Assembly (NCBI RefSeq): GCF_052060015.1
Contig: NZ_JBPODZ010000001.1
Coordinates: 724,345-788,344 of the forward strand
Origin: Arhodomonas sp052060015
GTDB taxonomy: Bacteria > Pseudomonadota > Gammaproteobacteria > Nitrococcales > Nitrococcaceae
Direction of reading: 5' to 3'
DNA: 64,000 nt
Shown one piece after another: positions 37,099-46,613 of the stretch (positions within the stretch are counted from its first letter, which is position 1; each line of letters begins with the position of its first letter). The notes under the pieces are model-generated. The model had not been told where the DNA came from. It saw only the letters and a list, made by a program, of their open reading frames with translations, and searched no databases. Both the position numbers and the translations under genes were made by a program.

Positions 37099-38226
37099 CT
37101 ACAAGCGCATGTTCTCGAAGAACGACTTCACCGAATCCAGCCAGGAGCTCCCCCGGGGATTGTGCTTCTCGCCGCCGTGCTCGAGGGTCTCGGAGAGCTC
37201 CTCGAGCAGCTCGCGCTGGCGGGCGGTGAGATTCACCGGGGTCTCCACATTGACCCGCACCAGCAGATCCCCCGGCGGACCGCCTCGCACCGGCCGCACC
37301 CCCTTGCCACGGATGCGGAAGACCTTGCCCGACTGCGTCCCGCCTGGTACGCGGAGGTTGACCCGCCCGTCGAGCGTGGGCACCTCGAGCTCGCCCCCCA
37401 GGGCCGCGGTGGGGAAGGTCACCGGGATGTCGCAGCGCAGGTCGGCACCGTCGCGCTGGAAGATCGGGTGGGGCTTCACCGAGATCTGCACGTAGAGATC
37501 ACCAGGCGGCCCACCGCTCTCCCCCGGCTCGCCCTCGCCGTTGAGCCGTATCCGGTCGCCGGTGTCGACGCCGGGCGGAATGCGCACGGAAAGCGTCTTC
37601 GTCTCCTGGACGCGCCCCTTGCCGCCGCAGTTCCGGCACGGATCGGTGACGATCTTGCCCGCACCGCGGCAACGCGGGCAGGTCTGTTGGATGGAGAAGA
37701 ACCCCTGCTGAACGCGCACGTCACCGTGGCCGCGGCAGGTGGGGCAGGTCTCCGGTGAGCTCCCCGGGGCCGAGCCGCTACCGTGGCAGACGCCACACTC
37801 GGCCATCGTCGGCACCTCGATCTCGGTCTCGGTGCCGGAGACCGCGTCTTCCAGGGAGATCTCCAGGGTATAACGCAGGTCCGCCCCACGGTAGGCCCGC
37901 GCGCCGCCCCCGCCCCCGAAGATATCGCCGAAGACGTCGGAGAAGATATCGGAGAAGCTCGCCCCGCCGCCGCCGAAGCCGCCGCCCATGCCGGCATTGG
38001 GATCCACACCGGCGTGGCCGAACTGGTCGTAGGCGGCCCGCTTCTGGGAGTCGCCCAGGACGTCGTAGGCCTCCTGGACCTCCTTGAAACGCGTCTCCGC
38101 GTCCGGATCGTCGGGGTTGCGGTCCGGGTGGTACTTCATCGCCATGCGGCGATAGGCCTTCTTGATATCGCCGTCAGAAGCGTTGCGGGAGACGCCGAGG
38201 ATTTCGTAGTAGTCGCGTTTCGACAT
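37099..38226 (-). CDS. dnaJ: Chaperone DnaJ
   Basis: Type I J-domain co-chaperone that loads substrates on DnaK. The J domain has the HPD motif in MKYHPDRNPDDP, followed by a Gly/Phe-rich linker (GMGGGFGGGGASFSDIF). Four zinc-finger repeats follow (CGVCHGSG, CPTCRGHG, CPRCRGAG, CRNCGGKG), then the C-terminal beta domains with GDLLVRVNVETPVNL. The protein is 375 residues. It is separated from dnaK by 164 bp that contain a terminator-like hairpin, so some transcription may end before it or it may have its own start. Confidence 0.98.
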   Translation of the reverse strand: MSKRDYYEILGVSRNASDGDIKKAYRRMAMKYHPDRNPDDPDAETRFKEVQEAYDVLGDSQKRAAYDQFGHAGVDPNAGMGGGFGGGGASFSDIFSDVFGDIFGGGGGARAYRGADLRYTLEISLEDAVSGTETEIEVPTMAECGVCHGSGSAPGSSPETCPTCRGHGDVRVQQGFFSIQQTCPRCRGAGKIVTDPCRNCGGKGRVQETKTLSVRIPPGVDTGDRIRLNGEGEPGESGGPPGDLYVQISVKPHPIFQRDGADLRCDIPVTFPTAALGGELEVPTLDGRVNLRVPGGTQSGKVFRIRGKGVRPVRGGPPGDLLVRVNVETPVNLTARQRELLEELSETLEHGGEKHNPRGSSWLDSVKSFFENMRL

Positions 38227-38311
38227 AATTGCTCTCGGCCCGTGTCCTGCCTGATTGCCGTGATGCGCGCGAGTATAACGACGATGGCGGCCGCATACCC
38301 GGCGCGCGAAC

Positions 38312-38344
38312 GAAAAGGCGCAGGATGCCGCCGCACCCTGCGCC
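38312..38344 (-). terminator. Terminator-like hairpin between dnaK and dnaJ
   Basis: On the minus strand a perfect 8 bp stem GGCGCAGG/CCTGCGCC with a 12-base loop is followed by TTTTCGTT. The short, interrupted T-run suggests partial termination, which would lower dnaJ relative to dnaK. Confidence 0.6.
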
Positions 38345-38390
38345 CGAAGGACCGGGGGGCCACCCCAGCGGACGACCCCCTAGCGGCGGC

Positions 38391-40334
<1,944 letters not shown>

Positions 40335-40432
40335 AATCAAATCACTCCCTTCGAATTCCTCATCACCCCCGTCCGCCGGGAGCATTCAGTTCGTCAACCT
40401 TACGCCCCGATGTAAGGCCGTGACCGCAGGAT

Positions 40433-41044
40433 TCAAGCCTCCCGGTCGACCTGGGACCCCTGATCACCGTTACCTCCCGCGGCCCGCGAGACGATTACCA
40501 TCGCCGGACGCAACAGGCGGTCACCAAGCAAGTAGCCCTTCTGGACCACCTGCAGCACGGTGTTCGGCGGATGTTCACCGGACTCCTGAGCCGCCATGGC
40601 TTCATGGCGCTCGGGGTCGAATTTCTCGCCCACCGGATTGAGCTCGCTGATGTCGAACTTCTCCATCAGTTGCACCAGCATCCGCAGGGTGAGCTCGGAG
40701 CCCTCCTTGAGCTTATCCACGTCCGCGCCCTGCTCCTCGGCGGCGTTGATGCCCATCTCCAGGCTGTCGCGCACGGCGAGCAGCTCACCCGCCATCTTCT
40801 CGACGCCATAGCGATGGGCCTGCTCCACCTCCCGCTCGGCGCGCCGGCGGATATTCTCCATTTCAGCGCGCATGCGCAGGAGCTGGTTCCAGTGCTCCTC
40901 GGCCTTGGCCTCCGCCTCGCGGAGCCGGGCCCGCAGCTCTTCCGGATCGTCACCCTCGCCGGTTTCGGTGACTTCCTCATCGTGGAGCTGCTCTTCCTCT
41001 TGGGTGGAGGGGGTGTCCGAATCCTTGCGTTGCTCGTCGGTCAT
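40433..41044 (-). CDS. grpE: Nucleotide exchange factor GrpE
   Basis: GrpE releases ADP from DnaK. The start is the ATG at 41044 (MTDEQRKDSDTPS). An acidic N-terminal tail is followed by a long coiled coil (LRARLREAEAKAEEHWNQLL), then the beta-domain with NPVGEKFDPERHEAM and QKGYLLGDRLLRPAMVIV, the family signature. The product is 203 residues, close to the E. coli 197. It lies 99 bp after hrcA and 98 bp before dnaK. Confidence 0.96.
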   Translation of the reverse strand: MTDEQRKDSDTPSTQEEEQLHDEEVTETGEGDDPEELRARLREAEAKAEEHWNQLLRMRAEMENIRRRAEREVEQAHRYGVEKMAGELLAVRDSLEMGINAAEEQGADVDKLKEGSELTLRMLVQLMEKFDISELNPVGEKFDPERHEAMAAQESGEHPPNTVLQVVQKGYLLGDRLLRPAMVIVSRAAGGNGDQGSQVDREA

Positions 41045-41142
41045 ATCTGGCTCCGTTGCCGAACGACTGCTGTCGCCTTGTCCGATGCAAAAACTCATCT
41101 GGCCCCGCCCGCGGCGGTGCCCTCCGCAGCCTAAGCTGGGGT

Positions 41143-42198
41143 TTAGTGATTGGGATTCAAGGCGTGGCCCAACAGTCGCGCGGTCACATCGACGATCGGG
41201 ATTACCCGGTCGTAGTCCATGCGCGTCGGGCCGATCACCCCGAGCACCCCCAGAACCTCGCCCTCGGCACGGTAGCTGGAGGTCACCAGACTCACCCCGT
41301 CGAAGATCTCGTAGCCGGACTCTTCGCCGATGAAGATCTGTACGCCGTCGGCGGAGAGGCAACGGTCGAGCAGGTGGAGGAGGTCGCGCTTGCGCTCGAA
41401 GGCATCGAAGAGTTCCTTGAGCTTGTCCACGTCGGAGAGCTCGGAGAAGGTCATCAGATTGGTCTCGCCGGCGATGACGTAGTCCTCATCGTCATCGGTG
41501 TCGTCGGCGAACAGCCGCTGGGCCACGTCGATGACCGAACGCATCAGTGAGTCCATCTGCTCGCGATCGGCGTTCATCTGGGCGAGCAGCAACTCGCGCA
41601 CCGAGCCCACCTCGCGGCCCGCGAACTCGCTGCTGAGGAAGTTGCTGAGCTGCTGCAGCTCCGCCGCCGAGTATTCCCGCTCGGTCTGGATGACCCGGTT
41701 CTGCACGTCATGCTCGTTGAGCACCAGGATGGCGAGCACGCGACCCTCGGACAGCGGGAGGAACTCCACGTGGCGCAGGGTGCCGTAGTTGCGCCGGGGC
41801 AGCGTCACCACGCCAGCGAGCCGGGTGAGCCCGGAAAGCAGGCTCGAGGCCTTGTCCACCAGTTCGGTGGCGGCGCCGTCCCGCTCGAGTTGCACGCGCA
41901 GGCGGTCGATGTCCATTTCGGTCAGCGGCTGGACCGTGAGCAGCGAATCGACGAAGAAGCGGTAGCCGAGATCGGTGGGTACGCGCCCGGCAGAGGTGTG
42001 CGGCGAGCAGATAAAGCCCGCGTCCTCAAGGTCCGCCATTACGTTGCGGATGGTCGCCGGACTAACGTCCAGTCCGGCCTCCCGGGCCAGCGTCCGCGAG
42101 CCCACCGGCTGCCCACTGCGGATATACAACTCCACCAGCGCCTTGAGCAGGCGCTGCGCACGAGCGTTCAGCCTGGTTTCTCCGCTGAAACCTGCCAT
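41143..42198 (-). CDS. hrcA: Heat-inducible transcription repressor HrcA
   Basis: HrcA represses class I heat-shock genes by binding CIRCE operators and is itself kept active by GroE. The start is taken at the ATG at 42198 (MAGFSGETRLNARAQ), which lies after the CIRCE element; the frame continues upstream through the operator. The N-terminal winged helix (GLDVSPATIRNVMADLEDAGF) and the TSAGRVPTDLGYRFFVD segment are typical, and the C-terminal GAF-like domain ends in VLGVIGPTRMDYDRVIPIVD. It has 351 residues. It heads the grpE-dnaK-dnaJ block, an autoregulated layout. Confidence 0.96.
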   Translation of the reverse strand: MAGFSGETRLNARAQRLLKALVELYIRSGQPVGSRTLAREAGLDVSPATIRNVMADLEDAGFICSPHTSAGRVPTDLGYRFFVDSLLTVQPLTEMDIDRLRVQLERDGAATELVDKASSLLSGLTRLAGVVTLPRRNYGTLRHVEFLPLSEGRVLAILVLNEHDVQNRVIQTEREYSAAELQQLSNFLSSEFAGREVGSVRELLLAQMNADREQMDSLMRSVIDVAQRLFADDTDDDEDYVIAGETNLMTFSELSDVDKLKELFDAFERKRDLLHLLDRCLSADGVQIFIGEESGYEIFDGVSLVTSSYRAEGEVLGVLGVIGPTRMDYDRVIPIVDVTARLLGHALNPNH

Positions 42199-42239
42199 GG
42201 GATACCGCATAAGGAACGTGGCCAGGACCCGAGGGGTGT

Positions 42240-42266
42240 CTGGCACTCGATGCAAGCGAGTGCTAA
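42240..42266. promoter_or_regulatory. CIRCE operator upstream of hrcA
   Basis: The inverted repeat CTGGCACTC - 9 bases - GAGTGCTAA matches the CIRCE consensus (TTAGCACTC-N9-GAGTGCTAA) in the whole right half and 7 of 9 bases of the left half. It lies immediately downstream of the predicted -10 box of hrcA and 42 bp before the hrcA ATG, so bound HrcA would cover the transcription start. Confidence 0.9.
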
Positions 42267-42269
42267 TGG

Positions 42270-42298
42270 AAGCTATCAACCCCCGCGACGGCTGTCAA
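42270..42298 (-). promoter_or_regulatory. Predicted sigma70 promoter of hrcA
   Basis: On the minus strand a perfect -35 box TTGACA (42293-42298) and a -10 box TAGCTT (42270-42275) are spaced by 17 bases, with the CIRCE operator following directly. This is the housekeeping-promoter-plus-CIRCE design of repressor-controlled heat-shock operons. Confidence 0.8.
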
Positions 42299-42320
42299 CG
42301 AAACCGCGGCGGCGGGCTGG

Positions 42321-42349
42321 ATTGGCGGGATTGCGCGAAAATGCTACCG
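42321..42349 (+). promoter_or_regulatory. Weak promoter candidate for nadK-recN
   Basis: TTGGCG and TACCGT are spaced by 17 bases and end 28 bp before the nadK ATG, in the divergent hrcA-nadK gap. The match is weak and rests on spacing and position. Confidence 0.3.
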
Positions 42350-42377
42350 TCGCGCAACCCGACGCAGCGGATCGGCC

Positions 42378-43259
42378 ATGCAGCAATTCCAGACAATCGG
42401 GATCGCGGGCAAGCCCGACGAGCCCGGCGTCACCGAGACCATCGGCCGCCTCATCCCTCACCTCCACGCCACCGGCCGGGCCGTCCTGCTCGACGCGCAG
42501 ACGGTACCGGAGGCGGTAGGGCACGGCTGTGACCGCCTCCTCCCGGAACGCCTCGCCGAACGCATCGAGCTGCTCATCGCCGTCGGCGGTGACGGCACCC
42601 TGCTCGGCGCCGCCCGCAACGTCGCCGGCGCCGAGGTCCCCATACTCGGGGTCAACCGCGGCCGGCTGGGTTTTCTGGTGGATGTCTCCCCGGACGACTT
42701 TGACGCCATCGACAAGGTCCTGGACGGCGACTACACCGCCGATGACCGGATGCTGCTGGCCGCGGAACTCCGCGACACACGCGGACAGGTGCTCGACCAC
42801 GGCATCGCGCTCAACGACGTGGTCCTGCACAAGTGGCACACCGCGCGGATGATCGAGTTCGAGACCTGGATCGACGGGCAACTATGCAACCACTACCGCT
42901 CGGACGGGCTCATCGTGTGCACCCCCACGGGCTCCACCGCCTACGCCATGTCCGGGGGCGGCCCGATCATCCACCCGGATGTGGCCGCGATGGCACTGGT
43001 GCCCATCTGCCCGCATACGCTGTCGAACCGTCCGCTGGTCATCAACGCCGGCTCGGAGATCGAGATCCGGATCCCACCCCAGCAGATGGCGCAGATCCGG
43101 GTGAGCTGCGACAGCCAGAAGAACCTCGAGCCCGTTGCCGGGGCGCGGGTGCGCATCCGCCGTCACACCGCCCCGATCCACCTGGTCCACCCGCCGGGCT
43201 ATCAGTACTACGATCTCCTCCGGGCGAAGCTGCGCTGGGGTGACGGCCAGCCGGTTTGA
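42378..43259 (+). CDS. nadK: NAD kinase
   Basis: Phosphorylates NAD to NADP. The 293-residue protein shows the key motifs LLIAVGGDGTLLGAARN (GGDG), ILGVNRGRLGFLVD, and the NE/D-type region IALNDVVLHK, then the substrate loop GLIVCTPTGSTAYAMSGGGP. The length equals E. coli NadK (292). It is divergent from hrcA and followed by recN, the order known in E. coli (grpE region-nadK-recN). Confidence 0.96.
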   Translation: MQQFQTIGIAGKPDEPGVTETIGRLIPHLHATGRAVLLDAQTVPEAVGHGCDRLLPERLAERIELLIAVGGDGTLLGAARNVAGAEVPILGVNRGRLGFLVDVSPDDFDAIDKVLDGDYTADDRMLLAAELRDTRGQVLDHGIALNDVVLHKWHTARMIEFETWIDGQLCNHYRSDGLIVCTPTGSTAYAMSGGGPIIHPDVAAMALVPICPHTLSNRPLVINAGSEIEIRIPPQQMAQIRVSCDSQKNLEPVAGARVRIRRHTAPIHLVHPPGYQYYDLLRAKLRWGDGQPV

Positions 43260-43312
43260 TGTACCCTGTGGGCCGGGGCGGCGACACGCGCCGGCAACTA
43301 CACGGGAGGCCC

Positions 43313-44998
43313 ATGCTGCGGCATATCCACATCCGTGACTTCGCCATCGTCGACCGCGTGGACATCGACTTCGACGCCCGCATGACCGCGCTCACCGGCG
43401 AGACCGGGGCCGGCAAGTCCATCCTGCTGGACGCCCTGGGGCTGTGCCTGGGTGACCGCGCCGAGGCCGGCCTGATCCCCGAGGGCGCCGAACGAGCCGA
43501 GATCAACGCGCAGTTCGACATCGCCGATAACCCCGCGGCCCGGCAATGGCTGGCCGAGCAGGATATGGAGGCGGATGATGAATGCGTGCTCCGACGCGTG
43601 CTCCACCGCAACGGCCGCTCCCAGGCCTGGCTCAACGGACGGCCGGTGGCACTGCAACAGCTCGACGCCCTGGGCCGACATCTGGTGGACATCCACGGGC
43701 AGCACGCCCACCAGTCGCTGATGCGCCGGGAGATCCAGCGCCAGATGCTCGACGAGTTCGGTGGGTATGGTCAGACCCTGGAAGCGGTACGCACCGCCTT
43801 TACGCGATGGCAGCAGCTACAGGCGGAAAAGCGCCGGCTCGAGGGCGGCGACCACGCCTATCAGGACCGACTGGATCTGCTTCGCTTCCAGGTCCAAGAG
43901 CTCGCCGCGGTGGAGATGGGTGCCGAGGAGATCCTCGCGCTGGATGCCGAGCAGCGTCGTCTCGCCACCGCCGGCACGCGCATCGAGACCTGCCAGGCCG
44001 CTCTGGCGGGCCTCTATGAGGATGAGGACGCGGTTCAGGGCCGCCTAAGCGGCATCCTCAGACTGCTCGACGGCATCAGCGATGCCGACGACGACAGCCT
44101 CGCCGGCGCCCGGGAGCTCCTCCACAACGCCCTGGCGCAGATCGAGGAGGGGGCACAGGAGCTCCGTCACCACCTGGAAGGCCTGGACATCGACCCCGAG
44201 CGTCTGGAATGGGTGGAAGAGCGCATCGCCACCTTGAATGACCTCGCCCGCAAGCATCGCGTGCGCCCCGAGGAACTGCCGGAGCGGCTGGAGGCCCTGC
44301 GCGGCGAGCTGGAGACCCTGGAGAATGCCGAGGCGCGGCTCGCCGAGCTCGACGGCGAGATCCACGATGCCCGGGAGGCCTACGCCAACGCCGCGGCGCA
44401 GCTCTCGCGGGAGCGGGCGGCCAGCGCGCAGGCCCTGGCCGGGCGAGTCAACGAGCTGATCGCGGAGCTCGGTATGGCCAACGCCGAGCTGCGTATCGAA
44501 GTCGGCCACGACCCGGACGGGCGCCCGACCGCCCACGGCCTAGACGACATCGGCTTTCAGGTACGCACCAACCCGGACCAGCCCTTCGGGCCGTTGCAGC
44601 GGGTGGCGTCCGGGGGGGAACTCTCGCGTATCGGGCTGGCGCTGGCGGTGGCCACCGCCGATATCAGCCGCATGCCCACCCTGATCTTCGACGAGGCCGA
44701 CACCGGCCTTGGCGGCGCGGTGGCCGAGGTAGTGGGCCGTAAGCTCCGCGAGCTCGGCGCCCACACCCAGGTCCTGTGCATCACCCACCTGCCCCAGGTG
44801 GCGGCTCAGGCGCACCATCAGATCCGCGTGCACAAGCGTGCCGGCGAGCATCGTACCCACACCGAGATCAGCGCGCTGACCCCCCAGGAGCGCACCGAGG
44901 AGATCGCACGCATGCTCGGCGGCGTGGAGATCACCGACAACACCCTCAACCATGCCCGGGAGATGCTCGAGCGCGCCGAAGGCGCCCCCGCAGGGTAG
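43313..44998 (+). CDS. recN: DNA repair protein RecN
   Basis: SMC-like ATPase needed for double-strand break repair. The start is the ATG at 43313 (MLRHIHIRDFAIVD) with GGGAGG upstream. Walker A is GETGAGKSILLDAL. Long coiled coils fill the centre (residues about 150-360), and the ABC signature (RVASGGELSRIGLAL) and Walker B (PTLIFDEADTGLGG) lie in the last third, followed by ITHLPQVAAQAHH. The product is 561 residues (E. coli 553). It lies 53 bp after nadK; no LexA box search could be done beyond visual reading. Confidence 0.96.
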   Translation: MLRHIHIRDFAIVDRVDIDFDARMTALTGETGAGKSILLDALGLCLGDRAEAGLIPEGAERAEINAQFDIADNPAARQWLAEQDMEADDECVLRRVLHRNGRSQAWLNGRPVALQQLDALGRHLVDIHGQHAHQSLMRREIQRQMLDEFGGYGQTLEAVRTAFTRWQQLQAEKRRLEGGDHAYQDRLDLLRFQVQELAAVEMGAEEILALDAEQRRLATAGTRIETCQAALAGLYEDEDAVQGRLSGILRLLDGISDADDDSLAGARELLHNALAQIEEGAQELRHHLEGLDIDPERLEWVEERIATLNDLARKHRVRPEELPERLEALRGELETLENAEARLAELDGEIHDAREAYANAAAQLSRERAASAQALAGRVNELIAELGMANAELRIEVGHDPDGRPTAHGLDDIGFQVRTNPDQPFGPLQRVASGGELSRIGLALAVATADISRMPTLIFDEADTGLGGAVAEVVGRKLRELGAHTQVLCITHLPQVAAQAHHQIRVHKRAGEHRTHTEISALTPQERTEEIARMLGGVEITDNTLNHAREMLERAEGAPAG

Positions 44999-45011
44999 CG
45001 CGCGCCGACCC

Positions 45012-45428
45012 CTATTCCGCGTTACGGCAGCGCGCGCAGCGCCCGTACAATATCAGCGAGTGGTCGGTCAGCTCGAAGTCATGCTCGGCGGCGACACGCT
45101 GCTGGCGCTCCTCGATGACCTCGTCGACGAACTCCTGGATTCTGCCGCACTCCACGCACACCATATGGTCGTGGTGGCTGCCCTCATAGAGCTCGAAGAC
45201 CGCCTGATTACCCTCGAAGTTATGGCGCTCGACGATGCCGGCGGCCTCGAACTGGGTAAGCACGCGGTAGACCGTGGCCAAGCCGATATCCGCGCCGGCA
45301 TTCATCAGGTGCCGGTACACATCCTCGGCGGAGAGATGGGCATCGCGGTTGTTCTCAAGGATCTCGAGGATCTTCATCCGTGGCAGGGTCACCTTGAGGC
45401 CGGCCTTTCGCAGGTCTTTGGACTCCAA
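45012..45428 (-). CDS. fur: Ferric uptake regulator Fur
   Basis: Iron-sensing dimeric repressor. The 138-residue protein has the winged helix (LPRMKILEILENNRDAHLSAEDVYRHL, then ADIGLATVYRVLTQFE) and metal sites: HHDHMVCVECGRIQEF and the C-terminal CARC. The frame starts at a TTG codon (45428) preceded by GGGAGGGG two bases away; no better start is in frame upstream. It is divergent from bamE, a common gammaproteobacterial arrangement, and converges on recN. Confidence 0.95.
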   Translation of the reverse strand: MESKDLRKAGLKVTLPRMKILEILENNRDAHLSAEDVYRHLMNAGADIGLATVYRVLTQFEAAGIVERHNFEGNQAVFELYEGSHHDHMVCVECGRIQEFVDEVIEERQQRVAAEHDFELTDHSLILYGRCARCRNAE

Positions 45429-45448
45429 AACCCCTCCCGAAGCGCTCG

Positions 45449-45477
45449 TGTCAATGTCCGCGCCGCTACGTTATGAT
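45449..45477 (+). promoter_or_regulatory. Predicted promoter of bamE
   Basis: A -10 box TATGAT (45472-45477) with TGTCAA as a weaker -35 (45449-45454), spaced by 17 bases, lies 40 bp upstream of the bamE start. The complement of the -35 hexamer is TTGACA, so the fur side may share the region. Confidence 0.5.
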
Positions 45478-45516
45478 GCGGCCACGCTACTGCAGTGAAA
45501 ACAGGAACAGTAATCA

Positions 45517-45876
45517 GTGCGTTCTCTGCCCCTAGTATACATCAGTGCCCTGCTGCTGGGCGGCTGCAGCGTCAACAACCTGCCCTTCATCTACCAGCCC
45601 GACCTGCAGCAGGGGACACTCATCGAGGAATCCGCCGTGGCACAGCTGCGCCCGGGGATGAGTCGCGAGCAGGTGCGCTTCCTACTCGGCAGCCCGAGCA
45701 TCGACGATCCCTTCGAGGAAAGGCGCTGGGACTATGTCTACTACTACGTGCCCCGCGGTGACGACTTCTTCGAGGCGGGCGAGCGGCGGCTGACGCTGCA
45801 CTTCGGTGACGGCGGCCTGGAGGCGGCGGAAGGCGACTTCGTCGACCCCAGCCACCCGCTTTACCAAGAGGGATGA
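45517..45876 (+). CDS. bamE: Outer membrane lipoprotein BamE (SmpA/OmlA)
   Basis: Small lipoprotein of the BAM complex that stabilises BamD-BamA contacts. It starts at a GTG (45517); the signal peptide ends in the lipobox LLGGC with Cys at residue 17. The mature part shows the family block VAQLRPGMSREQVRFLLGSP and WDYVYYYVPRG. The length is 119 residues (E. coli 113). BamA is encoded elsewhere in this window, in the long minus-strand cluster. Confidence 0.95.
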   Translation: MRSLPLVYISALLLGGCSVNNLPFIYQPDLQQGTLIEESAVAQLRPGMSREQVRFLLGSPSIDDPFEERRWDYVYYYVPRGDDFFEAGERRLTLHFGDGGLEAAEGDFVDPSHPLYQEG

Positions 45877-45877
45877 G

Positions 45878-46177
45878 CTAACCGGTGCGGGCGCGCTGTC
45901 GACGCATCTCCTTAGGGTCGACCTTCAGCGGTCGGTAGATCTCCACCCGGTCGCCGTCGGCAAGCACCCGCTGCGGCGACACCGGCTGGGAAAAGACCCC
46001 GATGCCCTGGCGGTCGAGATCGATCTCGGGGAAGCGCTCCAACACTCCGGAGGCCTGGACGGCCTCGATGGCGGTGGTGCCTCGGGGAACCCTCAACGCC
46101 AGCAGCGCCTGCCGATCGGGACGGGCGTAGGCGACTTCCACCCGAATGCGATCGTCGCCGTTCGATCCCTCAGCCAT
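45878..46177 (-). CDS. rnfH: RnfH-family protein
   Basis: A 99-residue beta-grasp (ubiquitin-like) protein of unknown biochemical role, conserved next to ratA and smpB. The ATG at 46177 (MAEGSNGDDRIRVEVAYA) overlaps the ratA stop by 8 bp; the longer frame upstream is ratA read in another frame. Typical segments are AYARPDRQALLALRVPRGTT and the C-terminal GDRVEIYRPLKVDPKEMRRQRA. No Rnf operon is present here. Confidence 0.93.
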   Translation of the reverse strand: MAEGSNGDDRIRVEVAYARPDRQALLALRVPRGTTAIEAVQASGVLERFPEIDLDRQGIGVFSQPVSPQRVLADGDRVEIYRPLKVDPKEMRRQRARTG

Positions 46178-46601
46178 AGACGTCCCGGGCACGCTGCACG
46201 AAGGACTCCACCAGGGTGTTCGCCACCTGGGTGAATACCCGGCCGAAGGCCATGGCGAGCAGCCGGGAAGCGAACTCGAATTCCAGGTCCAGCGAGACCC
46301 GGCTGGCCTGCTCATCGAGCGGATGGAACTGCCAGTAGCCATGCAGGTGGCGGAAAGGCCCCTCCACCAGGCCGAGCTCGATCATCTTGCCGTGCTGCAG
46401 GCGATTGCGGGTGGTGAAGGATTTTTCGAAGCCGCCCTTGGCGAAGATGAGGGTGGCCTTGACCGTATCCTCATCCCGGTACAGCTCCCGGCTTTCCCTC
46501 ACCCATGGCAGGAACTCCTGGTAGGCGTTCACATCGTCTACCAACTCGAACATCGCCTGTGCGGAGTACGGCACCATCGCCGAGCGCGAAACGGTGGGCA
46601 T
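46170..46601 (-). CDS. ratA: RatA-type START-domain protein
   Basis: A START/coenzyme Q10-binding-like protein of 143 residues. In E. coli RatA inhibits 70S ribosome association, although a role in ubiquinone function is also discussed for the family. The ATG at 46601 (MPTVSRSAMVPYSAQAMFELVDD) has a GGGGAGGG site; conserved parts are YQEFLPWVRESREL and LDLEFEFASRLLAMAFG. It forms the usual pair with rnfH. Confidence 0.93.
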   Translation of the reverse strand: MPTVSRSAMVPYSAQAMFELVDDVNAYQEFLPWVRESRELYRDEDTVKATLIFAKGGFEKSFTTRNRLQHGKMIELGLVEGPFRHLHGYWQFHPLDEQASRVSLDLEFEFASRLLAMAFGRVFTQVANTLVESFVQRARDVYG

Positions 46602-46613
46602 AACCCTCCCCAT

